Source of the DNA: Alteribacter populi
GTDB lineage: Bacteria > Bacillota > Bacilli > Bacillales > Salisediminibacteriaceae
Length of the DNA: 64,000 nt
Direction of reading: 5' to 3'
Assembly: GCF_002352765.1 (NCBI RefSeq)
Contig: NZ_KZ293963.1
Span: 2,502,368-2,566,367 of the forward strand
This document shows positions 50,908-59,750 of this stretch, piece after piece. The notes under the pieces are model-generated. The model saw nothing but the letters and a program-made list of their open reading frames with translations, had not been told where the DNA came from and made no database searches. Every line of letters begins with the position of its first letter. Positions within the stretch are counted from its first letter, which is position 1. The position numbers were made by a program, and so were the translations under genes.

Positions 50908-50942
50908 GAACACACACTTATTGAAGTAGAGGAGGTAATTTC

Positions 50943-51041
50943 ATGAATATGCTTGCGATCATGGGAGTGTTGATCATCGGCACGTGGATCGGAATGGCAC
51001 TTATCTTGTTTAAAACAAAACTCATGGATGAAGAAGAATAA
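50943..51041 (+). CDS. 32-aa membrane microprotein, putative symporter accessory subunit
   Basis: Reads MNMLAIMGVLIIGTWIGMAL and then ILFKTKLMDEEE to a TAA. One hydrophobic segment (about 3-22), a basic patch and an acidic tail. AGGAGGT lies 7 nt before the ATG, a very strong site, and the stop is 14 nt before the symporter gene. Parallel: small single-span subunits such as MetS, needed by some sodium symporters. Too short for most gene finders. Role inferred from position and shape. Confidence 0.8.
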   Translation: MNMLAIMGVLIIGTWIGMALILFKTKLMDEEE

Positions 51042-51055
51042 AAGGAGGGTTAAAC

Positions 51056-52561
51056 ATGGATTCGACAATTATCATGTACTCATGGATCTTTATGGCACTA
51101 TTCATTTTCCTTATGCTTGGAATGGGCTGGGTTGGTATGAGACGTACTAAAACACCGGAAGATTTCGCTACTGCCCGTTCCAGCTACGGTCCATTCGTTA
51201 TCGCACTTGTCATTGCAGCTGGAATCTCTAGTGGGTCCACTTTTATGGGGATGCCTGGGCTTGCTTATTCTCTTGGTACCCCGTCTCTTTGGTACCCGCT
51301 CTTATATCCAATCGCTACTGTTATCGGGATGTTGTTCGTAGCTAAGGTAATTAAACGCTACGGCGACCAGTTTGGTACGAGAACGATTCCAGAATTCATC
51401 GGAGAGCGATTTAATAGTGATTTTCTTCGCCTTTGCTTAACGGTTATTTCTATTTTACTTATTTTCTACGTTGTCTCACAGTTTGTGGCAGCAGCGACAA
51501 TGTTTCAAACAATGATGGGAATTAACTACAGCACCGGACTTATTATTACCGGAGTTGTCCTTGCCATCTATGTGTTTATGGGCGGATCTCACTCCGATAT
51601 TATTACCGATGCGATTCAAGGGTTCCTCATGGTGATTATTGCCTCCGTCGTATTCGTCTCATTTTTATCGAGCTTCGGCGTGAGTGGCGGATTTAGCGAT
51701 ATGCTTAATACGATCAGCCAGGAGCGTCCGGAAGGTGGTTTTAACCAGCTCTTCCTTGCCGGAGATAATACGTATGGATCTCTCTGGCTTGTCGGACTGT
51801 TATTTATCGCCCATTTACCATTTGCGGTCCTGCCCCACTTAGGAAATAAATTTATGGCGGTAAAATCCGGAAAAGATCTAAAGAAGCTCATCATGTACTG
51901 TACAATCATTGCAACAATTCTCCCACTTATGGCTTTAGGCGGTATGCTAGGCATTGCGGTTGTTGGTGCGGATGCCGGTATCAGTCCGGACCAGATTATC
52001 CCTGTGTTGTTTAGTGAGCTGTTTCCACCAATCATCGCGGCCTTCTTTGCGGTAGCAGTATTATCAGCGATTATGTCGACTTCAGATGGTTTGATTGTCT
52101 CGTTAACCCAGCTTTTAGCAAACGACTTATACCGTAAGTCGATCGTGCCGCGCATCAACATTACAAAAGAAACAGCAGAACGAAATGAAATGCTTATCAG
52201 CCGTTACAGCACCTTTATCGTCATTATTGCCGCTGTTCTGATTGCCTGGTCACCACCGGAGTACCTTGCCGTGTCAATGTGGATTGGAATTGGCGGGATC
52301 ATGGCAGCCACTGCAGGACCCCTTGTCGTAGGCGCTCTGTGGAAGCGTGCTACAAAAACAGCAGCGATCAGTTCCCTGATTGCCGGAACGGTCTCTTACT
52401 GGATCATTTACCTTCCGTTCGGTTTTAACTTTGATAATCCGTTCGGTGCATCAGGTTTAGGTGTTTTAATAGGAATGAGTACGATGTATGTCGTTACGAT
52501 ATTCACTTCCCAAAAAACGAATAACCCATATTCTAAAGAAAAATCAGTGAAAACTGTCTAA
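51056..52561 (+). CDS. Sodium:solute symporter (SSS family)
   Basis: 501 aa with about 13 membrane segments, the SSS/LeuT-like architecture. Hallmarks: GWVGMRRTKTPEDFATARSSYGPFVIALVIAAGISSGSTFMGMPGLAYSLG near 23-73, RTIPEFIGERFNSDFLRL, MGGSHSDIITDAIQGFLM near 178-195 and AVAVLSAIMSTSDGLIVSLTQLLANDLYR near 328-356, which includes the Na2-site serine region. It takes up an organic solute with Na+. GGAGGG precedes the ATG. Cotranscribed with the microprotein and the dehydrogenases, so it imports their substrate. Confidence 0.92.
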   Translation: MDSTIIMYSWIFMALFIFLMLGMGWVGMRRTKTPEDFATARSSYGPFVIALVIAAGISSGSTFMGMPGLAYSLGTPSLWYPLLYPIATVIGMLFVAKVIKRYGDQFGTRTIPEFIGERFNSDFLRLCLTVISILLIFYVVSQFVAAATMFQTMMGINYSTGLIITGVVLAIYVFMGGSHSDIITDAIQGFLMVIIASVVFVSFLSSFGVSGGFSDMLNTISQERPEGGFNQLFLAGDNTYGSLWLVGLLFIAHLPFAVLPHLGNKFMAVKSGKDLKKLIMYCTIIATILPLMALGGMLGIAVVGADAGISPDQIIPVLFSELFPPIIAAFFAVAVLSAIMSTSDGLIVSLTQLLANDLYRKSIVPRINITKETAERNEMLISRYSTFIVIIAAVLIAWSPPEYLAVSMWIGIGGIMAATAGPLVVGALWKRATKTAAISSLIAGTVSYWIIYLPFGFNFDNPFGASGLGVLIGMSTMYVVTIFTSQKTNNPYSKEKSVKTV

Positions 52562-52582
52562 CATACTGGAGGATGTTGTTAC

Positions 52583-53776
52583 ATGGCTTTCCCATTTGTA
52601 TCACCCATTAGAATTGAAGCCGGAGAGAATGCGCTGCAACGCGTCCCTTCTCTCCTGGAGAAATTTTCAGCCAAAAAAGTGCTCGTGTTTGCAGACCCCG
52701 GCGTTGTAGCGGCAGGTATTTCTGCAAAACTGACTGACCTGCTTGACCAAGCCGGAATTGCCTATCATCTATACGACAAACTGGAACCGGAACCACCGGT
52801 AGCCATCGGTGATGCTGCTGTAAACGCCGTGAAAGCAGAAAATACGGATCTCGTTATCGGGATCGGCGGAGGCAGCTCCCTTGATATTGCTAAAGCGGCA
52901 GCTGTTATGCAAGGTAACGAAGGATCGATCAGGGATTATTTAAACCTCAGTGGTACCCGCGCCTTTACAAGTAAAGGTATTCCGAAAATCTTAATTCCAA
53001 CGACAGCAGGCACCGGTGCAGAAATTACCGATATCTCTGTTTTCTCCTTAGAGCAAACAAAAGACGTATTGACTCATGAATATTTGCTCGCTGATGTAGC
53101 GGTTGTTGATCCTGAATTAACGTATACTGTTCCAGCAAAAATTACGGCAGCAACCGGTGTGGATGCCTTAACCCACGCAGTAGAGGCGCTGATTTCAGTT
53201 AACGCCACACCACTGACAGACGCCCTTGCAGTAGAAGCAATCCGCAGAATTTCCGGAAGCATCCGTACCGCTGTCAAAGATGGAACAAATAACGAGGCAC
53301 GTGACAATATGGCGTGGGGAAGCATGATCGCGGGACTCAGTTTTTATAACGCCGGCGTTTCCGGGGTGCATGCTCTCGCTTACCCGCTTGGAGGCATGTT
53401 CAAGGTACCCCACGGAGAAGCAAATGCGGTCCTCCTCCCTTATATTTTCGATTTCGTCTGGCCGCACGCCCTGCCAAAAATGCGGTTGATGGCAGAAGCC
53501 CTTGGAGTATTAGAAGACGGAGCCACAGATGTTGAAGCAGCAAAAGCCGCTGTTTGTGAGCTCAGAGACCTCGTCAAGGATGTGGAGATTCCTGCCACTC
53601 TTCAAGCGTTTGGCGTAACAGAAAACGATCTTGATACACTTGCTGAAGCGGCAAGCGGTCAAACACGACTCCTTGCAAGAAGTCCAAAACCATATTCGCT
53701 GGAAGACATTCGTGGATGTTATGAAGCAGCTCTTTGTGGGGAGTTGGGAGTTAGTAAGGAAGAAACGCGTCAATAA
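52583..53776 (+). CDS. Iron-containing (group III) alcohol dehydrogenase
   Basis: 397 aa. Metal ligands Asp194, His198, His263 and His277 (GVDALTHAVEA, SGVHALAYPLGG, VPHGEANA) and the NAD-binding GIGGGSSLDIAK at 93-104 are complete. It interconverts an alcohol with an aldehyde or ketone. Start ATG with GGAGG upstream, 21 nt after the symporter gene; last gene of the operon. Together with the aldehyde dehydrogenase it could oxidise an imported alcohol to an acid in two steps. The alcohol is unidentified. Confidence 0.91.
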   Translation: MAFPFVSPIRIEAGENALQRVPSLLEKFSAKKVLVFADPGVVAAGISAKLTDLLDQAGIAYHLYDKLEPEPPVAIGDAAVNAVKAENTDLVIGIGGGSSLDIAKAAAVMQGNEGSIRDYLNLSGTRAFTSKGIPKILIPTTAGTGAEITDISVFSLEQTKDVLTHEYLLADVAVVDPELTYTVPAKITAATGVDALTHAVEALISVNATPLTDALAVEAIRRISGSIRTAVKDGTNNEARDNMAWGSMIAGLSFYNAGVSGVHALAYPLGGMFKVPHGEANAVLLPYIFDFVWPHALPKMRLMAEALGVLEDGATDVEAAKAAVCELRDLVKDVEIPATLQAFGVTENDLDTLAEAASGQTRLLARSPKPYSLEDIRGCYEAALCGELGVSKEETRQ

Positions 53777-53818
53777 TAATACCGTCACTCCTCGTCAGGC
53801 AGAATTAAATGAAGCGGT

Positions 53819-53852
53819 TATAGCCCTGGATTGAAGGGCTATAGCTATTTTC
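53819..53852 (+). terminator. Probable terminator of the LacI-controlled operon
   Basis: Perfect 9-bp stem TATAGCCCT / AGGGCTATA with a 7-nt loop, followed by GCTATTTTCG. It is 43 nt after the alcohol dehydrogenase stop. The remaining gap to 54251 shows no gene, only a small CTCCTC/GAGGAG hairpin at 54142-54156. Confidence 0.65.
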
Positions 53853-54251
53853 GTAGTTTAAAACTCATTTAATGAAATGTATAGATTCAACTTGACGATG
53901 ACTTTCGAAAAGCTCTTTTCTCTGCATAAGGCGCACCTGACGAAATATATGTATTTTCTCTTAATCTTTTTATAACATAGGGAACAATAAGCAGGAGAAC
54001 CTTTTTGTTCTTAGCCTGTCTGGACTCTTTACGTTGACCACTTTTCCTTAGTTAGATGAGAGTTATAATGATCTAACTCGATCATCCGTAATTTAAAAGG
54101 TTTAGAGACTTACCACCGCTCCAGAAAGTATCAAGCAAGACCTCCTCCAAGAGGAGCCGGACCCCCCAAAGTAAAGGTTCAGACCAGCTAACACGCCTAA
54201 ATTTCTATTAAATTGAAGCCCACTTTTCTATCCACCACCCCTCCCACGCCC

Positions 54252-54284
54252 AAAAACAACCTCCGGATTCTACCGAAGGTTGTT
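54252..54284 (-). terminator. Terminator of the glycerate kinase-glcD-glcF operon
   Basis: On the minus strand AACAACCTTCGG pairs with CCGGAGGTTGTT (12 bp, one G-T) around a 6-nt loop, then TTTTTGGG. It begins 14 nt after the glcF stop codon. Confidence 0.85.
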
Positions 54285-54297
54285 TACATACATTTCT

Positions 54298-55623
54298 CTA
54301 ATAAACTTCTGCTTTAATCCCTTTTCTTACCGCTTCTGCAAGTAGGTCGACAATGTGTACCGCCTGTACCTCATCCGTTAGTTTTTCCCTCTCCACACCG
54401 GCTTTCATTTGCAACAGACACCCTGGATTGGAAGTGACGATCCTGGACGCTTTGGTCGCCTTTACATCACTCATTTTCTTATCGAGAATCTTCATCGCCA
54501 TCTTCGGCTGAACAAGATTGTATATTCCGGCCGAACCACAGCACTGTTCTTTATCTCTCATTGCGACATACTCGACCCCTTCAATTTTTCCGAGAAGTTT
54601 TTCGACGTTTCCTTTTTCTTTCATCACATTGTTTAGGTGGCACGATGGCTGATAAGTAACAAGCTGTGAATCAAGTTCCATCGGCGGCAGCTCCAGCTTT
54701 GCCAGTAGTGTGCTGATGTCCATCGATTTATCCGCGAACCGTTTCGCCCGCTCTGCCCATTCAGGCTCGTCTCTAAGGAGAAACGGATATTCATTAAGAC
54801 CTGCGCCACATCCACCAGCATTGGACACAATTACATCGACTTCCGCCTTTTCAAAGGCTTCAATATTTTTTTTTGCGAGTAGCTTTGCCTTATCTGTTTC
54901 GCCACCGTGGGCATGTAGGGCTCCGCAGCATTCCTGCATTTTCGGTGTCACAATATCACAACCCGCCTGTTTCAATAAAAAGCGGGTTGATTCGTTTGTC
55001 TCTGCAAACATGGTGCTCATCAGACAGCCCCGGAAAAAAGCGACTCGTCTTACTGAAGGCTTGTCTGCAAATTCAAATTCGTCGTACTCTTTTACCTGAG
55101 AAGGCGGCAAGGCTGCCGGCACAACCTTTTCCATTGTCTCGACTTCACCTGGAAACAATTTAAAAACTTTGACTTTTCTCATCACTTTCTGTACGTTTGT
55201 TTTTTCGTACATATACCTCAGACTATGCAGTTTTTCCATCCGGTTATGGGACATGAACAGCCAGTCAAACGTGGCTTTTCTTAAAACTTTCACCGGAAAT
55301 GAGTAGGATTTATGCTCATTAATCACCGCTCGTGCCTGTTCCAGCAGATGACCGTAATTCACGCCAGAAGGACAGGCTGGTTCGCATGCCCGACAGCCTA
55401 AACATTCATTCAACTGGGCTTCTACTTCGGCGTCGGGATTCTTTCTTCCTTCGACCACGGATTTCATAAGGGCTATTCTTCCCCGCGGGGAACTCGCTTC
55501 ATTTCCCCCGGTCTGAATATATGTTGGGCAGGAAGGCAGACAGAATCCGCACCGTGTACAGTTCATCAGTTCCTCGTAATCGACTTTTTCCTTAAACGCT
55601 TTCTGTACTCTTGACTTCCTCAC
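54298..55623 (-). CDS. glcF: Glycolate-oxidase-type iron-sulfur subunit
   Basis: 441 aa. Two ferredoxin-type [4Fe-4S] motifs (Cys22-25-28-32 CTRCGFCLPSCP; Cys74-77-80-84 CLGCRACEPACP) and two CCG domains (MQECCGALHAHGG; KEQCCGSAG). It carries electrons from the flavoprotein GlcD towards the quinone pool at the membrane. The start is GTG at 55623 with GGAGG 8 nt upstream, overlapping glcD by 32 nt; an ATG at 55668 is in frame but deeper inside glcD. No GlcE homologue is present, as in other two-subunit 2-hydroxyacid oxidases. Substrate could be glycolate, D-lactate or another D-2-hydroxy acid. Confidence 0.9.
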   Translation of the reverse strand: MRKSRVQKAFKEKVDYEELMNCTRCGFCLPSCPTYIQTGGNEASSPRGRIALMKSVVEGRKNPDAEVEAQLNECLGCRACEPACPSGVNYGHLLEQARAVINEHKSYSFPVKVLRKATFDWLFMSHNRMEKLHSLRYMYEKTNVQKVMRKVKVFKLFPGEVETMEKVVPAALPPSQVKEYDEFEFADKPSVRRVAFFRGCLMSTMFAETNESTRFLLKQAGCDIVTPKMQECCGALHAHGGETDKAKLLAKKNIEAFEKAEVDVIVSNAGGCGAGLNEYPFLLRDEPEWAERAKRFADKSMDISTLLAKLELPPMELDSQLVTYQPSCHLNNVMKEKGNVEKLLGKIEGVEYVAMRDKEQCCGSAGIYNLVQPKMAMKILDKKMSDVKATKASRIVTSNPGCLLQMKAGVEREKLTDEVQAVHIVDLLAEAVRKGIKAEVY

Positions 55624-57040
55624 TTGCAGCACCTCCCACCGTGATCCGTTTTCTTGCTTCCTTAGCAAACATTTTTCCAGGGTTCATAATATTCTGCGGG
55701 TCAAGTGCGGTCTTTATCGCCCGCATGGCATCTACTCCTGCTTCACCCAGTTTCCAAGAAAGGTAAGGTGACTTCATTTCTCCGACACCGTGTTCGCCTG
55801 TAATGGTTCCCCCAAGATCAATGGCCTTGGAAAAAATCTCGGCAAATGCCTCTTCGACCCGGTGCATTTCCTCATCATCACGGACGTCTGTCATACACGT
55901 TGGATGAAGATTGCCGTCACCTGCATGACCGAATGTACAGATTTCCACGTCATATTTCTTCGCTGTAGCTTCAATAAAACGGACCATTTCCGCCAGCCTG
56001 GACCTTGGGACCGTCGCATCTTCCAACATTGTCGTCGGCCGACGGCGTGCCAGAGCAGTCAGAGCAGAACGTCTCGCTTCTGTAAGGGCAAGAGATTCTG
56101 CTTCGTTTTGGGCTTTTTCTACCGATATGGCTCCTTCTTTTTCACATATCACCCTCATCTGTTCCATATCTTCAGACACTAAATGGGACTTTCCATCCTG
56201 CTCCATAAGCAGGACAGCGCCTGCTGACGTTGGAAGCCCAATCTGACTGAACTCTTCTACGACTTCCAGAGTCGGCTGATCTAGAAATTCCAGCGTAGCA
56301 GGAATTATTTTTGCAGCTATTATGGACGAGACAGCTCTCGCTGATGATTCCATGTCAGGAAAAAGAGCAAGCATCGTTTCTTTTTTGTCCGGCTTCGGGA
56401 CAAGCTTCAGGGTAGCTTCCGTTATGATTCCCAGCGTACCCTCTGCTCCGGTCATCAGTTTCGTTAAATCGTACCCGGCGACATCTTTTGCCAGTTTCCC
56501 TCCTGTACGGATCGCTTCACCGTTTGCAAGGACAAATTCTATTCCCATAACGTAGTCTTTTGTTACACCGTACTTCAGGCCCCTCAGTCCACCCGAATTT
56601 TCATTGATGTTCCCGCCAATAGTAGAGATCTTCATGGAACTTGGATCCGGCGGATAAAAAAGACCTGCCTCCTCTGCGCGGTATACAATATCGAGCGTTG
56701 TTACGCCCGGCTGCACCGTCATTGTTAAATTATTCATATCCACTTCCAGGATCTGATTCATATGGGAAAAGAGCATCACCAGGCCGCCGTGCGTGGGCGT
56801 TGTTCCAGCGCACAGGTTCGTACCTGATCCTCTCGGTACGATCGGGATCTGATGTGCAGCACAAATACGGACAATCTCTTGTATTTCTTTGGTTGAAGCT
56901 GGCCGTATAATGCCATCAGGCTCTGCCTGAAAACCGGGCGTTCCGTCATAAGAATAAACAATACGCTGCTCTTCTGTATCTAAAAATCGGTCTTTGCCGA
57001 CAACAGCAACCAGCTTCTTTTTTACCTTTCCTTCCAGCAT
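55592..57040 (-). CDS. glcD: FAD-linked 2-hydroxyacid oxidase subunit
   Basis: 482 aa, VAO/PCMH flavoprotein. FAD-binding PRGSGTNLCAGTTPTHGGLVM near 59-79, PSSMKISTIGGNINENSGG, LMTGAEGTLGIITEATLKLVPKP; C-terminal cap with TFGHAGDGNLHPT and the GEHGVGEMK motif. Oxidises a D-2-hydroxy acid to the 2-oxo acid. ATG at 57040 with GGGGGGA upstream. Cotranscribed with glycerate kinase (28-nt gap) and glcF (overlap). With glycerate kinase, glycolate or glycerate metabolism is the simplest reading. Confidence 0.9.
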   Translation of the reverse strand: MLEGKVKKKLVAVVGKDRFLDTEEQRIVYSYDGTPGFQAEPDGIIRPASTKEIQEIVRICAAHQIPIVPRGSGTNLCAGTTPTHGGLVMLFSHMNQILEVDMNNLTMTVQPGVTTLDIVYRAEEAGLFYPPDPSSMKISTIGGNINENSGGLRGLKYGVTKDYVMGIEFVLANGEAIRTGGKLAKDVAGYDLTKLMTGAEGTLGIITEATLKLVPKPDKKETMLALFPDMESSARAVSSIIAAKIIPATLEFLDQPTLEVVEEFSQIGLPTSAGAVLLMEQDGKSHLVSEDMEQMRVICEKEGAISVEKAQNEAESLALTEARRSALTALARRRPTTMLEDATVPRSRLAEMVRFIEATAKKYDVEICTFGHAGDGNLHPTCMTDVRDDEEMHRVEEAFAEIFSKAIDLGGTITGEHGVGEMKSPYLSWKLGEAGVDAMRAIKTALDPQNIMNPGKMFAKEARKRITVGGAASEEVKSTESV

Positions 57041-57067
57041 TCTTATCCCCCCCTTGTCAGTTCTCGA

Positions 57068-58228
57068 TCACAATCTTTTTCTGCCAGTCTGCATTCCTCC
57101 TGCAAACGCGATAGTTTTTGCTAAATTTCTGGCTGTCACTGTCGTATACGCTGCCGCATTTTCCAGTGCATCAGCCAGCGGTACAGCTCCGGGTACAACA
57201 CTATATAGGCAGTCAATTCCATAGTCATAGACTACTTCACTGTCCTGAGAGATCGAACCGGCCATTCCAACCACAGGAATACCGTGTTTTTTTGCCAGTT
57301 CGGCAATCCCCACCGGGGTTTTCCCATGTATAGATTGATGGTCAATTTTCCCCTCGCCGGTAATGACAAGTGAGGCGTCTTTTATCTGACTTTCAAATTG
57401 CACAGCTTCGAGTATGATCTTAACGCCACTTTTCAATTCGGCAGAAAAGGCGGAAAGTAATCCGAAACCTAGCCCTCCCGCAGCTCCTGCCCCGGGTGTA
57501 TTCCGAATTTCTTTTTGGACTGGTGTTTCCATAACTTCTGCATAATGCTTCAAGTTTTTATCCAGAACCTCAATAATGTCAGGACTGGCTCCTTTTTGCG
57601 GCCCGAAAATAGCGGATGCTCCGTTACTTCCGGTGAGCGGGATATCCACATCACAGGCAACCTCAAGCTTTACGTGTTTCATACGCTCATCAACGACGGA
57701 AAGATCTGCGGAAACGAGATCTTGTAACTGTCCTCCTCCAGGTTCGATCTGATGCCCGCTATGATCAAGAAGTTCTCCACCCAGAGCCTGAATCATGCCG
57801 GCACCGCCGTCGTTTGTAGCACTGCCTCCGATTCCGATGATAATTTTTTCGGCTCCGTGGTCAAGTGCCGCCAAAAGTAGTTCCCCTGTTCCCCAAGTAG
57901 TCGTAATTAGCGGATTACGTAATTCGGGGGGAACGTGATGAAGCCCCGAGGCAGCCGACATTTCAATGACAGCTGTTTTCTTGTCTCCCAGTAAACCGAA
58001 AGATGCGTTGACGGGCTTTCCTAACGGCCCTTTAACCGTTTTTTCAATGATTTCTCCCCCTGTCGCATATACAAGGGCATAAACAGTTCCCTCTCCCCCG
58101 TCAGCCATAGGAATTTTTAAATATGACGCATCAGGAAAAACCTGTTTGAACCCTGCCTCAATTGCATCAGCTACCTCTGAGGCAGACAAACTTTCTTTAA
58201 AAGAATCAGGTGCAATAACAACTTTCAT
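57068..58228 (-). CDS. glxK: Glycerate kinase (GlxK/GarK class)
   Basis: 386 aa, the class I glycerate kinase family: MKVVIAPDSFKESLSASEVADAIEAGF at the N-terminus, PMADGGEGT, GIGGSATNDGGAGMIQALG near 129-147, TGSNGASAIFGPQKGAS, PGAGAAGGLGFGLLSAF and VITGEGKIDHQSIHGKTPVGIAELA. It phosphorylates D-glycerate, in this group usually to 2-phosphoglycerate. The start is ATG 58228 (GGAGGGAGAG upstream); an upstream in-frame start at 58294 would run through the terminator hairpin at 58268. First gene of the glxK-glcD-glcF unit. Confidence 0.91.
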   Translation of the reverse strand: MKVVIAPDSFKESLSASEVADAIEAGFKQVFPDASYLKIPMADGGEGTVYALVYATGGEIIEKTVKGPLGKPVNASFGLLGDKKTAVIEMSAASGLHHVPPELRNPLITTTWGTGELLLAALDHGAEKIIIGIGGSATNDGGAGMIQALGGELLDHSGHQIEPGGGQLQDLVSADLSVVDERMKHVKLEVACDVDIPLTGSNGASAIFGPQKGASPDIIEVLDKNLKHYAEVMETPVQKEIRNTPGAGAAGGLGFGLLSAFSAELKSGVKIILEAVQFESQIKDASLVITGEGKIDHQSIHGKTPVGIAELAKKHGIPVVGMAGSISQDSEVVYDYGIDCLYSVVPGAVPLADALENAAAYTTVTARNLAKTIAFAGGMQTGRKRL

Positions 58229-58267
58229 CCAACTCTCTCCCTCCGTTAAATCTCCTTCGGTAGGTAC

Positions 58268-58301
58268 AAAAAAAGATGACGTAAATCCCGTCACCTTTTT
58301 T
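58268..58301 (-). terminator. Terminator between enoyl-CoA hydratase and glycerate kinase genes
   Basis: GGTGACG / CGTCATC stem (one mispair of G-T type) with a 7-nt loop, followed on the minus strand by TTTTTTT. A T-run is also present on the plus strand, so it is symmetric. It ends the CoA-transferase/Tct/hydratase transcript and separates it from the oxidase unit. The glycerate kinase promoter must lie very near or within this region. Confidence 0.8.
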
Positions 58302-58321
58302 ATAGTACATCCAAGGTATGT

Positions 58322-59122
58322 TTATTTTCCCTCCCATACAGGACGCCGTTTCTCAAGATAGGCTGTCACACCTTCTTTAAAATCTTCGCTCCCGTAAACT
58401 TTAGCGATCACTTGATCAAATTCAAGCCCGGTAACGTCATCCTTATAAATTCTGGTTAAGGCATCCTTGGTTGTATCTACAGTTAATGGCGCGTTTTTGC
58501 TGATTTTGTGTGCAACCTCAAGAACATTTTCAAAGAACCCTTCAGTTTCAAATGTGCCGGTTAAGAAACCGAGGGATGCAGCCTCTTCCGCAGAAATGAC
58601 CCGGGCAGTATAAAGAAGCTCTTTTGTCCGCATAGCGCCTAGCTCTGCTTCCAGTCTCTTGTAGTTATCCATACTTAAACAGTTGCCCAGCGTTCTGGCC
58701 ATCGGTGCACCGAATTTGGCATTAGGGGTAGCATAGCGCAGATCACAGGCAGTGGAAATAATCATGCCCCCTCCGACCGCATAGCCATGAACAGCTGCAA
58801 TAGTCGGTTTCGGAAATTCAGCCAGCTTGTTCACTACCTTGTTTATTCTGTTTTCATAATCTATCCCATCACTCCCGGTGAAATTTTTAAACTGGCTGAT
58901 GTCGGTTCCAGCTGCCAGCGCCTGATCTCCTGCCCCCCGGATGACCACCACCCGGACAGTCTCATCTTCTGCCAATTCCGTTAAATGATCTTCAAGCTGT
59001 TCATACATGGCCCATGTCATGGCATTTAATGCATCCGGTCTTGAGAGCGTCAATTGAATAACGGCTCCGAAACGTTCGAGTTCCACACACCCGGATTTTT
59101 TAACGTCACTATCAACAGACAT
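58322..59122 (-). CDS. Enoyl-CoA hydratase/isomerase family protein
   Basis: 266 aa, crotonase fold. Oxyanion-hole strands ALAAGTDISQFKNF near 68-81 and AVHGYAVGGGMIISTACDLRYATPNAKFG near 111-139 are present, followed by LGNCLSMDNYKRLEAELGAMRTKELLYTARVISAEEA. The usual glutamate pair of enoyl-CoA hydratase is not clearly seen at the second site, so another crotonase reaction (isomerisation, decarboxylation, CoA-thioester hydrolysis) is possible. ATG with AGGGAGAG upstream. Last gene of the CoA-transferase operon, so it likely acts on the CoA ester that enzyme makes. Confidence 0.85.
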   Translation of the reverse strand: MSVDSDVKKSGCVELERFGAVIQLTLSRPDALNAMTWAMYEQLEDHLTELAEDETVRVVVIRGAGDQALAAGTDISQFKNFTGSDGIDYENRINKVVNKLAEFPKPTIAAVHGYAVGGGMIISTACDLRYATPNAKFGAPMARTLGNCLSMDNYKRLEAELGAMRTKELLYTARVISAEEAASLGFLTGTFETEGFFENVLEVAHKISKNAPLTVDTTKDALTRIYKDDVTGLEFDQVIAKVYGSEDFKEGVTAYLEKRRPVWEGK

Positions 59123-59190
59123 TTTGATCTCTCCCTACTATAATTTTTTATAATCCAAACATTTATAAAGCGGTGGCGACTTATCGTCCG

Positions 59191-59718
59191 TTATTCGTTG
59201 CCACTTACAATTCCTGCTTCACGAAAACGCTTACCATTGTTCTGATAAAACTTTGCCCCGTCCAGGATTCGTTCTTTTAACTCCTCTTTTACCTGCTTCA
59301 ATGGTTTCGCAGGAACACCTGCAGCAAGCATGTCCTCTTCAATGACTTTGTTTTCACCTACAACTGCTCCAGCCGCAATTACCGCACCGCTTTTAATATG
59401 AGCGCCGTTCAGAATAATCGCGCCCATGCCAATCAGCGCCCCGTCCTCAATCTTACATCCGTGAACGACACAGTTATGGCCGATGGTGACGTTTTTTCCG
59501 ATTGTGACAGGAAAACCTTCATCGACGTGAATCATCGTCCCTTCCTGGACATTGGAGCCTCTCCCGATTTTAATGGAATCATTTTCGCCTCTAATCGTTG
59601 TGTTGAACCAGATCGAGACGTCTGCATCCACAGTTACATCACCGATTATATGAGTGTTTGGGGCCTGATAAACGGAATCGTGGACGTCTGGTGTAACTCC
59701 TTCAAATTCGTGAATCAT
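59191..59718 (-). CDS. Gamma-carbonic anhydrase-like hexapeptide-repeat protein
   Basis: 175 aa, left-handed beta-helix. Hexapeptide repeats (IGDVTV, ADVSIW, IGRGSN, IGKNVTIGHNCVVHG, IGMGAI) run from about 25 to 135. Zinc-ligand positions His64, His81 and His86 are kept. Relatives include YrdA, PaaY and CaiE; PaaY is a thioesterase and CaiE sits in carnitine CoA metabolism. With a CoA-transferase and crotonase in the same operon, a CoA-related role is as likely as carbonic anhydrase activity. ATG with GGAG 9 nt upstream. Confidence 0.87.
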   Translation of the reverse strand: MIHEFEGVTPDVHDSVYQAPNTHIIGDVTVDADVSIWFNTTIRGENDSIKIGRGSNVQEGTMIHVDEGFPVTIGKNVTIGHNCVVHGCKIEDGALIGMGAIILNGAHIKSGAVIAAGAVVGENKVIEEDMLAAGVPAKPLKQVKEELKERILDGAKFYQNNGKRFREAGIVSGNE

Positions 59719-59750
59719 GTTTTATCATCTCCATTTTCATAGTTTAATTG

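Noticed and set aside
50743..50942. Riboswitch or T-box leader before the symporter
   Set aside because: No T-box sequence or recognisable riboswitch core; only inverted ends were found, so recorded as a repeat or RNA element.
54160..54205. Possible IS3-type insertion sequence end (GACCCCCCAAAGT)
   Set aside because: Single short match to the kind of ends seen in that family; no matching second end or transposase remnant seen.
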